Of a stretch of 11,176 nucleotides of DNA, positions 1 through 5,803 are shown piece by piece. Positions within the stretch are counted from its first letter, which is position 1, and each line of letters begins with the position of its first letter. Under the pieces are notes generated by a model. That model did no database searches. It was not told the DNA's origin and saw only the letters and a list, made by a program, of their open reading frames with translations. The stretch comes from a bacterium UBP17_UBA6191. Lineage in GTDB: Bacteria > Muiribacteriota > UBA6191. The stretch covers positions 2,615 through 13,790 of the forward strand of contig DITF01000264.1 of assembly GCA_002422125.1 (NCBI GenBank), written 5' to 3'. The position numbers were made by a program, and so were the translations under genes.

Positions 1-719
1 GGCATTTCTCCAATTTCATCAAGAAACAAGGTCCCACCATCAGCCGCCACAAATTTGCCATCCTGATCTGAGTCTGCTCCGGTAAATGCTCCTTTTTTGT
101 AACCAAAAAATTCTGACTCAATTAAAGTGTCAGGAATTGCCGCCATATTTACAGCTAAAAAAGGTTTTGATGCCAGCGTTGATTCTTGGTGCAATAAGCG
201 AGCCACCAGTTCTTTACCCGTGCCTGATTCCCCTTCAATCAGAACAGTAGCATTGCTTCGGGCTGCTTTTCTGATGCGCTCCTTTAACCTTTGCATGGCT
301 ATAGAAGAGCCGAGCATATCCACCACCGACATTTTGGTGCCAGAGGATGCCAAAGCCTGGGTCACAGGCCCAACAATACCTAAACGGGCCTCAAGATCTT
401 CAAATTCAAAGGGTTTGGGAATATACTCACTTGCCCCTCGTTTCATGGCTTCCACGGCATTTGGGATTGAGGAAAATGCTGTCATCAGAATAATTCTGGC
501 CTCAGGCTGAATTTCGCGAATTCTCTCGATCATTTCCAGGCCATCCACATTGGGCATCCTAAAATCGGTAAGCACAATATCAAAGCGCTCCCTCTGCAAA
601 AGATTTAAGGCCGCAATCGGATTCTGAAAGGCCTCAGCATGCCAACCTCGTTTGGACAAAAGTCTTTTTAGGCTTTGAGCAATAGACTCCTCATCATCAA
701 TTACCAGGATTTTTTTCAC
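1..719 (-). CDS. NtrC-family sigma-54-dependent response regulator (partial, C-terminus beyond window)
   Basis: This is a two-component response regulator that would activate sigma-54 RNA polymerase by ATP hydrolysis. The visible 239 residues hold a complete receiver domain (about 1-115) with acidic pocket D8/D9, phospho-acceptor D52 (LTDFRMPNVDG), T80 and K102 (IPKPF). The start of an AAA+ domain follows: Walker A GESGTGKE at 163-170, the sigma-54-contacting GAFTGA loop at 210-215, and Walker B GTLFLDEIGEM at 229-239, where the window ends. The rest of the AAA+ domain and the DNA-binding helix-turn-helix are not visible. The start is GTG at 719, chosen because GGAGG lies 7 bases upstream and the first residues (KKILVIDDEE) form the usual first receiver strand. 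The GTG overlaps the stop of the deaminase-like gene as GTGA, so the two are probably translationally coupled. No histidine kinase is seen here. Family assignment is very secure; target genes are unknown. Confidence 0.96.
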   Translation of the reverse strand, partial: MKKILVIDDEESIAQSLKRLLSKRGWHAEAFQNPIAALNLLQRERFDIVLTDFRMPNVDGLEMIERIREIQPEARIILMTAFSSIPNAVEAMKRGASEYIPKPFEFEDLEARLGIVGPVTQALASSGTKMSVVDMLGSSIAMQRLKERIRKAARSNATVLIEGESGTGKELVARLLHQESTLASKPFLAVNMAAIPDTLIESEFFGYKKGAFTGADSDQDGKFVAADGGTLFLDEIGEM

Positions 720-1633
720 AAAAATACCTCCACCAGTTTTTTTTCCCTGGCCAGAGTTGTATGAAAATATGTCGGATCATCTGAATTGATACAGAATGGA
801 ATCTGCCACTCCTGTATCAGCCTAAAAGGTAGCTCTTCCAAGCTTGTTATACTTTTGGTAAACAGATTGGAAGTGGGCGAAATTTCGATTACGACCTGCT
901 TTGATGCAAGCTCTTCTAAAATTCTGGGATTATCTATGCCATGAATTCCATGCCCAATTCTTTGGGCTCCAATTTCCAGAGCTTCTAAAACCTCAATCTC
1001 GGCCAGAGCCTGAGGCGGGAGCTCGCCGGCATGGCACACGGTCATTAGTCCACGACTTCTGGCATCTAAAAAAACCTCTTTAAAGGAAATTCTTTGCCTT
1101 GTAGTGTTACCCCCACCGATTCCAATACCTGCAATGCAAGATAGTGAGGGCAGCACTTCCACTAAATTGCGCCACTGCCATTCAAGGATTTCTTGAGGAT
1201 AGTTCAAAACCAGATCCACAATATATTTTGCCCTAAATCCACGGACCCGATTAAAGTAGTTAAAGGCCTTATCCCAAGCCATTATAAGGCCCTGATAGCT
1301 GGCAGGATTTTCAATAACTTGAGGTCCATACTCGCACCACATAGCATCAATCGGTGATACATGGGCTTCTGTGTATTCAATATCTTCTCGCATCAGCCGA
1401 TCAAAAAAATCCTGAACCATCAAAAAAACCCGCTGTTCCCAATCAACCCCACCCTGAAACAAAAGCTTCTGATGGGCTATCCATACCCCGATAAAACCAC
1501 GAAAATCCTGATAGTCAAAAAGAGATATCAAGTTCTCTAAACTGAATTCTGGATTCTGTTCTCTGTGTACAGACAGAAGAAACTCATGCGACAAAGCACC
1601 CTCCAGATGCACATGCAGTTCCTGATGACCCAT
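716..1633 (-). CDS. Adenosine/adenine deaminase-family metallohydrolase with short C-terminus
   Basis: This is a 305-residue member of the zinc-dependent adenosine deaminase superfamily, which hydrolyses an amino group from a purine base or nucleoside in the cytoplasm. The zinc and catalytic signature is complete: HVH (H7, H9), HAGE (H201, E204), RIGHGIH (H228), EISPTSN (250-256) and NSDDP (D285, D286). The NSDDPxYF form resembles adenine deaminases more than E. coli Add (NTDDP), so adenosine cannot be assumed as substrate. The segment usually reading GxDLxGDE is GIGIGGGN here, another divergence near the purine pocket. Only 19 residues follow D286, about 35 fewer than in E. coli Add, so the last helices are missing or very short. 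The ATG at 1633 has AGGAG four bases upstream and lies 12 bases after the HD-gene stop. Its last codons carry the ribosome-binding site of the response regulator. Fold is secure, substrate is not. Confidence 0.88.
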   Translation of the reverse strand: MGHQELHVHLEGALSHEFLLSVHREQNPEFSLENLISLFDYQDFRGFIGVWIAHQKLLFQGGVDWEQRVFLMVQDFFDRLMREDIEYTEAHVSPIDAMWCEYGPQVIENPASYQGLIMAWDKAFNYFNRVRGFRAKYIVDLVLNYPQEILEWQWRNLVEVLPSLSCIAGIGIGGGNTTRQRISFKEVFLDARSRGLMTVCHAGELPPQALAEIEVLEALEIGAQRIGHGIHGIDNPRILEELASKQVVIEISPTSNLFTKSITSLEELPFRLIQEWQIPFCINSDDPTYFHTTLAREKKLVEVFL

Positions 1634-1645
1634 GAAACTCCTAAA

Positions 1646-2272
1646 CTAAAATGCCACAGAACTGGAAGCGAAATATGGATGAGCCTGTTCGATCTCATCA
1701 CTTAAAATGGCGAGCAGATATTCCATTTCACTTAAAAGAGGGTGAGAGCCATTTCTGGCAAAAACACGGCACAGTCCTTCATAGTACCAAAGAGTATTTT
1801 TGGCTCCGGCAGGAATGGTCTGCCAAATGGCCGGACCACTTCTAAGCCAGCCCGACAAAATCACTTTTAAATCATGCAGTTCATCACAGGCCAGAATGAA
1901 GGCTACGGAATCACTAGCCTCTGCTAAAAAGTCAAAGTAGGCCTGCTTCATTTCAAAATAATCTCCGGTAGCGTGGGGTTCAGCACATCCATCCACCATC
2001 GTCAAAACGGAGGTCCCAAACTTCTTTTCAATTTCCGTACGCAGGGTCCCAAGCTCGTCTGAATCCATGATTTCGTGTAACAATGCCGCCACAATTAAAT
2101 CGTCCAGATCCTCGCTACTGCCACGAAAAGCCGAATCCCGATACTGGTAGGCAATATCTGCTACACCGAGCAGATGAGAAAGAAGTGGAACCGTCACACC
2201 CTTGGTTCTCTGTTGATTACTTACCTTGGCTGAAACATAAGACAACGCTTCCGCGATGCTTGATGAAGACAT
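1646..2272 (-). CDS. RelA/SpoT-type HD-domain protein (small alarmone hydrolase-like) with altered active site
   Basis: This 208-residue protein resembles the single-domain HD hydrolases related to the (p)ppGpp 3'-pyrophosphohydrolase domain of RelA/SpoT and MESH1. Family landmarks appear in order: KG-x5-LLSHLLGVA (H33), AALLHE (H66-E67), KKFGTSVLTMVDGCAE (84-98), a CDELHD motif (D130) matching the usual ADKLHN, and the WYYEGL stretch (162-167). The metal pair is H-E rather than H-D. The E-D pair of the canonical HDVVEDT motif aligns with D70-S71, so hydrolase activity is doubtful or altered. No synthetase or regulatory domain is present. I place the start at ATG 2272, because AAGGAG lies 7 bases upstream and an extended -10 lies just before that. 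An in-frame ATG 33 bases further upstream (2305) would sit at or above the likely transcription start. It is the first gene of the operon with the deaminase-like protein and the response regulator. Confidence 0.82.
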   Translation of the reverse strand: MSSSSIAEALSYVSAKVSNQQRTKGVTVPLLSHLLGVADIAYQYRDSAFRGSSEDLDDLIVAALLHEIMDSDELGTLRTEIEKKFGTSVLTMVDGCAEPHATGDYFEMKQAYFDFLAEASDSVAFILACDELHDLKVILSGWLRSGPAIWQTIPAGAKNTLWYYEGLCRVFARNGSHPLLSEMEYLLAILSDEIEQAHPYFASSSVAF

Positions 2273-2295
2273 AGTATTTCTCCTTGTCAGCCCCG

Positions 2296-2304
2296 AGTAT
2301 AACA
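2296..2304 (-). promoter_or_regulatory. Extended -10 promoter of the HD/deaminase/response-regulator operon
   Basis: Read on the minus strand this is TGTTATACT, an extended -10 (TGn plus TATACT, five of six matches to TATAAT). Transcription would start near 2289 and give a leader of about 17 bases that still contains the AAGGAG at 2280-2285. The hexamer 17 bases upstream (AAGTAT) is a poor -35, as extended -10 promoters allow. The position between divergent genes supports it. Confidence 0.5.
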
Positions 2305-2331
2305 CGAGACTCTATGATATACTTCTGCCTC

Positions 2332-2760
2332 ATGAATACAAAAAATCGCATGCAGGAAGGCGAAGCTCAGGGCCGTAAACTACTGGGTAACAAATGGGAC
2401 AAGGTTATTGAAGCTCTCTCCAGTCAAAATCAGGATATCACCAAATATATTGTGGAGTGGGCCTATGGTGAAGTCTATAGTCGCCCCGCTCTGACTATGG
2501 CTCAAAGAGAAATAATCTCCTTAACATCTCTGGCCATGTTAGGGCTAAAGCCTCAACTTAAAACCCATCTCTTTGCGGCAGTAAACGCTGGTTTAAGTGA
2601 AGAAGAAATCATGGAAATATTTATTCAGCTAGCTCTTTTTGCCGGATTTCCCATTGCCCTGTTTGCCATTAAAACTGCCCGTGAAGTATTTGATGAGATT
2701 CGTCAAAACAACCCTTCTGATCCAGGCACCGGGGTAAAAACCAATACCCAGAACCCCTGA
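2332..2760 (+). CDS. Carboxymuconolactone decarboxylase (PcaC)-family protein
   Basis: A small all-helical protein of 142 residues from ATG 2332. The core matches 4-carboxymuconolactone decarboxylase/PcaC relatives: an EGEAQGRKLLG-type N-terminus, then EWAYGEVYSRPALTMAQRE, an SLAMLG helix, LKTHLFAAVNAGLSEEEI, and ALFAGFPIALFAIKTAREVF. It has no CxxC, so it is not an AhpD-type peroxidase component. Many family members are not proven decarboxylases, and no other aromatic-degradation gene is nearby, so the reaction is unassigned. The start is uncertain: in-frame ATGs at 2314, 2332 and 2350 all lack a Shine-Dalgarno sequence. A TATGAT at 2313-2318 would place the transcript start near 2325, giving an almost leaderless message. 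The tail after the domain is polar and probably disordered. Its TGA overlaps the dGTPase ATG by one base, so both are read as one operon diverging from the HD operon. Confidence 0.85.
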   Translation: MNTKNRMQEGEAQGRKLLGNKWDKVIEALSSQNQDITKYIVEWAYGEVYSRPALTMAQREIISLTSLAMLGLKPQLKTHLFAAVNAGLSEEEIMEIFIQLALFAGFPIALFAIKTAREVFDEIRQNNPSDPGTGVKTNTQNP

Positions 2761-4031
2761 TGATTACTCTCTCCAACCGAAGGCTTCATTCCACATCTGT
2801 AGGTGATGCCAGAAACCAGTACGCCCGCGACCGGGACAGGGTGATTTTTTCCTCGGCCTTCCGCAGACTCCAGGATAAAACCCAGGTTTTTCCCATGGCA
2901 AGGGCGGATTTTGTGCGTACCAGACTAACCCACTCCATTGAGGTAGCTAGTGTGGCCCGCTCCATTCTTAGCGAGATTTTAGCCGTTGCCAATCACAAAT
3001 TCTGGGATCAGGATCACAATCAGGCCATCTCGGAGCTTCTGGAGGCTACCTGCTTAGCCCATGATTTAGGCAATCCTCCCTTTGGACATTTTGGAGAAGA
3101 AGCCATTCGCCAATGGTTTATTTTGGATGGTCTTAAATATCTGGAGGACTTGCCCGAGGCCCAAAAACAAGATTTTTTACGCTTTGAAGGCAATGCCCAA
3201 GGACTTAGAACAATTCTTAAACTCGCCAATCATGAAGGTCTGAAGCTCTCAGCCGACACAATTGCCGCTTTTGTCAAATACCCCTGGGTTAGTACCATTC
3301 AACCCCACCCAAAAAAAAACAAATTTGGAATTTTCCAATCTGAAATTAAAGATTACCGTGAGGTCGCCAAAATCCTGGATTTGAAGCCAATTCAAGCCGA
3401 TCGCTGGGGCCGACATCCTTTGGTATATATTATGGAAGCAGCCGATGATCTTTGTTATCGTCTGATTGATTATCAGGATGGGGTTCGGCTTAAAAAAATA
3501 GCTTTTTCTGAAGCCCAAACTTTATTAAGTCAATTTTTAGGCCAGAAGTATCAGGAAAAACTTATCCCAGAACACGAGCTTGAACGCAATCTGGCTGTAG
3601 TTTTTGGTATTTTCACGCAAGAAATTGCCCAAGCCTTCTGTGATTTGATGGAAAATCCGCTGGCTGAAACCGAATCCACCCCCACAGGACTTATGGATAA
3701 AATCCTTTGGCAAAATCAGGATTACAGCCGTTTTTTCACAACTATTGCTAAGGAATCCTACGAAAAATGTTATTCCGATCGGGATGTAATCAAAATCGAA
3801 CTGGCCGGTCAAAAAATGATTTCTTCCTTGCTCAGCCAGTTTGTTCCCGCCATTCTTAACAATCAGTCTGGCCGTGGCGACTATGCCCGCATACTAAAAC
3901 TCTTACCTCAAAGATCTGAATCCCACCACACCTACGACAAACTTCAAAGAGTCACTGACTATATCTGTGGTATGACGGACTCGTTTGCCTGCAATCTGTA
4001 TCAGGAACTTGGTGGCTTAAATCTTTATTAA
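2760..4031 (+). CDS. dgt: Deoxyguanosinetriphosphate triphosphohydrolase (dGTPase)
   Basis: This 423-residue cytoplasmic HD-superfamily enzyme would cleave dGTP, or dNTPs more broadly, to the deoxynucleoside and tripolyphosphate. Family hallmarks are in order: RDRDRVIFSSAFRRLQDKTQVF (23-44), TRLTHSIEV with metal ligand H58, CLAHDLGNPPFGHFGEEA (98-115) with H101-D102, FEGNAQGLR (142-150), and EAADDLCYRLIDYQDG (226-241) with the last metal aspartate. The C-terminus ends in a family-like DYICGMTD (400-407). Length and motif set look intact, so activity is likely, though dNTP preference in dGTPase-like proteins cannot be read from sequence. The ATG overlaps the preceding TGA as TGATG with no clear Shine-Dalgarno sequence, pointing to translational reinitiation from the upstream gene. 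The TAA overlaps, tail to tail, the stop of the secreted-protein gene. Confidence 0.95.
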   Translation: MITLSNRRLHSTSVGDARNQYARDRDRVIFSSAFRRLQDKTQVFPMARADFVRTRLTHSIEVASVARSILSEILAVANHKFWDQDHNQAISELLEATCLAHDLGNPPFGHFGEEAIRQWFILDGLKYLEDLPEAQKQDFLRFEGNAQGLRTILKLANHEGLKLSADTIAAFVKYPWVSTIQPHPKKNKFGIFQSEIKDYREVAKILDLKPIQADRWGRHPLVYIMEAADDLCYRLIDYQDGVRLKKIAFSEAQTLLSQFLGQKYQEKLIPEHELERNLAVVFGIFTQEIAQAFCDLMENPLAETESTPTGLMDKILWQNQDYSRFFTTIAKESYEKCYSDRDVIKIELAGQKMISSLLSQFVPAILNNQSGRGDYARILKLLPQRSESHHTYDKLQRVTDYICGMTDSFACNLYQELGGLNLY

Positions 4032-4645
4032 TACAAGGCGTTGAACAACTGCGTGCGTCTAGTAGTTACGCCAATGGCTTCCTCAATGTCTGCCTTGCTG
4101 ACACAAACAGGAACCTGGTTTTCCAGATCATAGAGGGCCGTTGAGCAACGGGGCAGAACACCTTCGGTGATGAGGCGTTTGATACTATCTTCGTTGCAGG
4201 GAAGGCTTAGACCGTTCAGATTATTGTAATCGGCAAGCACTGTCAGAATAGCCTCTTCGTGGGCTTTTTCAATTTTTACCCAGCCAGGTTTTCCGGTAGA
4301 TGGATTCACATTGCCATCAGCAATCCAGTTATTATCTTTTTGGGAATCCTGTTTGGTTCGGAAGTGCCCTTTAATTACCACTCCATCTTTTCTGGTGTAG
4401 CCATCAATCCAGACAACACCCTCAGGAACACCACTGCCTTTTTTGCCAGTATGAGGATTTACATTGCCCTTGGTGCCGTAATTGTTATACACATTTTTAT
4501 CAGCCTTACTGCGGTAATGACCTGGAACTACCACACCATCGGCTCGGGTATAGGTACTAACCCAAACAGAGGCCACCGACTCGACTTGGGTTGCCCAGTT
4601 CATTGTGCTTGATGCCAACAACAAAAACGCATATATTAATTTCAT
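4028..4645 (-). CDS. Secreted protein with two tandem DGxxVxGHxR...GNVNPxTGK repeats
   Basis: A 205-residue exported protein of unknown function. Residues 1-20 look like a signal peptide (K2, hydrophobic IYAFLLLASS, likely cleavage after the WA/TQ region). Two repeats follow at residues 31-70 and 82-121, offset by exactly 51 residues without gaps and identical at about 23 of 40 positions. Each has YTRxDGVV, GHxR, NN and GNVNPxTGK. Similar YxRxDGTYVxxHxR...NxNPxTGK modules occur in small hypothetical secreted proteins of many Proteobacteria, with no established function that I know of. The remainder (122-205) is a likely helical domain with three cysteines (150, 167, 181). The ATG at 4645 has AAGGAG five bases upstream and a near-consensus promoter, so it is expressed separately from the dprA operon upstream. 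Its stop shares the TTAA at 4028-4031 with the convergent dGTPase stop. Confidence 0.85.
   Translation of the reverse strand: MKLIYAFLLLASSTMNWATQVESVASVWVSTYTRADGVVVPGHYRSKADKNVYNNYGTKGNVNPHTGKKGSGVPEGVVWIDGYTRKDGVVIKGHFRTKQDSQKDNNWIADGNVNPSTGKPGWVKIEKAHEEAILTVLADYNNLNGLSLPCNEDSIKRLITEGVLPRCSTALYDLENQVPVCVSKADIEEAIGVTTRRTQLFNALY
4283..4558 (-). repeat. Two-copy coding repeat inside the secreted protein
   Basis: The two protein modules are encoded at 4436-4558 (first copy) and 4283-4405 (second copy), starting 153 bases apart. The best conserved stretch at both protein and DNA level is the one encoding GNVNPxTGK. The copies have diverged well beyond a recent duplication, which implies that selection retains the pattern. 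Confidence 0.85.
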
Positions 4646-4665
4646 ATTCTCTCCTTGAAGGCTTG

Positions 4666-4693
4666 ATTGTAAGCACTAATTTAAGATTGTCAA
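4666..4693 (-). promoter_or_regulatory. Near-consensus sigma-70 promoter of the secreted repeat protein gene
   Basis: On the minus strand, TTGACA (4693-4688) is followed after 16 bases by TACAAT (4671-4666). The start of transcription would fall near 4659, giving a leader of about 15 bases that carries AAGGAG. A perfect -35 and a five-of-six -10 make this the strongest promoter candidate in the window. It fills the 69-base gap after dprA. Confidence 0.75.
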
Positions 4694-4714
4694 GGGTTGG
4701 AAACAAAACAGACT

Positions 4715-5803
4715 CTAACTCCTGCGAATTAGCATGTCTCCAGGAAGTCTTGTAAGCAGATTGTTTCTCTCAAGCTCCAATATTACGCCCAGAATCCGTC
4801 CCAAAGGCATTTGTAACTGATAGACAATTTCTTCTACAGATTGGGGTTCTTTGCCGATCAGGGCAAATACCCGTTTACCATCATCCCCTCCGGGTACTAT
4901 GGTTTGTGTGGCCACAGCCTGAAACTGGGGTAAATTTAAGGATAAATCGTTGACAATATCTTCAAAAGATGACACTAAAGATGCCCCGTTTCTAATCAAT
5001 TCATGGCATCCTGAATAGGTTTCAGAAAAAATGGGCCCCGGAAAGGCAAACACCTCTCGTCCCTGCTCCAAAGCTAATCGAGCCGAAACCATACTCCCAG
5101 AGCGCAACGCAGCCTCAACCAGTATGGTTGCCACACTCATTCCCGTAATAATACGGTTGCGAATGGGGAAGCTTTTGCGATAGACAGGATAATCCGGTGG
5201 GAACTCACTTAGAATACATCCATTTTCCAGAATGGCACTGTGAAATGGCTGTAACCGTGGACGGGTAAATTCATGAATCCCGCAGGCCACCACACCAATA
5301 CAGGTTCCCTTTTGCTTTAAAACTCCCTCATGAGCCGCATAATCAATGCCTCGGGCCAGACCTGATACCACACCTATTCCCCGATCCGCCAGAAACTGAC
5401 CTAAATCGCGGGCGTTTAATCGACCAGCCATGGTGGAGTCTCTTGATCCAACCACAGAAATGAGCAGGCTACTGGGTTGAGGTAACTTGCCTATGTAATA
5501 TAAAAGCCTTGGAGGGTTGTAGATTTCTCTCAATAAAGGTGGATAGTCCAAATCTTCAAAAGGAAGAATGCCAATCTTTTGGGCCAAAAGCTCATCCATT
5601 ACCGATTCAATCCGAATGGAACTCAGTGTCTGAAGAATACGATTGACCTTGATTTTGGAAAAATATTGCTCCCATTTCTCTTTAGAAAAACCCAGGATAT
5701 CTTCGGCACTGTATCCATCCTGATATACATCCTGCATCACTACCGAGGCATGATGCTCGACACAGTTTAACAGCACGCGGTTTTGCAGCTCGTTTTGATT
5801 CAT
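4715..5803 (-). CDS. dprA: DNA-processing protein DprA/Smf
   Basis: A 362-residue cytoplasmic protein of the DprA/Smf family, which binds incoming single-stranded DNA during natural transformation and loads RecA. Residues 1-80 form the N-terminal helical SAM-like part. The Rossmann fold follows, with VVGSR (117-121), VSGLARGID (146-154), GVVACG (170-175), LSEFPPDYP (198-206), FPIRNRIITGMS (212-223) and an E230-A-A-L-RSGS loop. Residues 305-362 look like the C-terminal winged helix (DprA_WH/DML1-like) found in the longer form of the family. All the usual parts are present and the length is normal. The ATG overlaps the HEAT-gene stop as ATGA, with only a weak, distant AAGGA upstream, so translation is probably coupled. 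Family members occur in many bacteria not known to be competent, so transformation is not proven. Confidence 0.96.
   Translation of the reverse strand: MNQNELQNRVLLNCVEHHASVVMQDVYQDGYSAEDILGFSKEKWEQYFSKIKVNRILQTLSSIRIESVMDELLAQKIGILPFEDLDYPPLLREIYNPPRLLYYIGKLPQPSSLLISVVGSRDSTMAGRLNARDLGQFLADRGIGVVSGLARGIDYAAHEGVLKQKGTCIGVVACGIHEFTRPRLQPFHSAILENGCILSEFPPDYPVYRKSFPIRNRIITGMSVATILVEAALRSGSMVSARLALEQGREVFAFPGPIFSETYSGCHELIRNGASLVSSFEDIVNDLSLNLPQFQAVATQTIVPGGDDGKRVFALIGKEPQSVEEIVYQLQMPLGRILGVILELERNNLLTRLPGDMLIRRS

Noticed and set aside
127..510. A plus-strand open frame of 127 codons opposite the response regulator.
   Set aside because: It is antisense to highly conserved receiver and AAA+ motifs and its translation shows no protein-like pattern.
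2273..2305. An N-terminal extension of the HD protein from ATG 2305 (adds eleven residues).
   Set aside because: That ATG overlaps the extended -10 region and has no ribosome-binding site. ATG 2272 has AAGGAG at seven bases.
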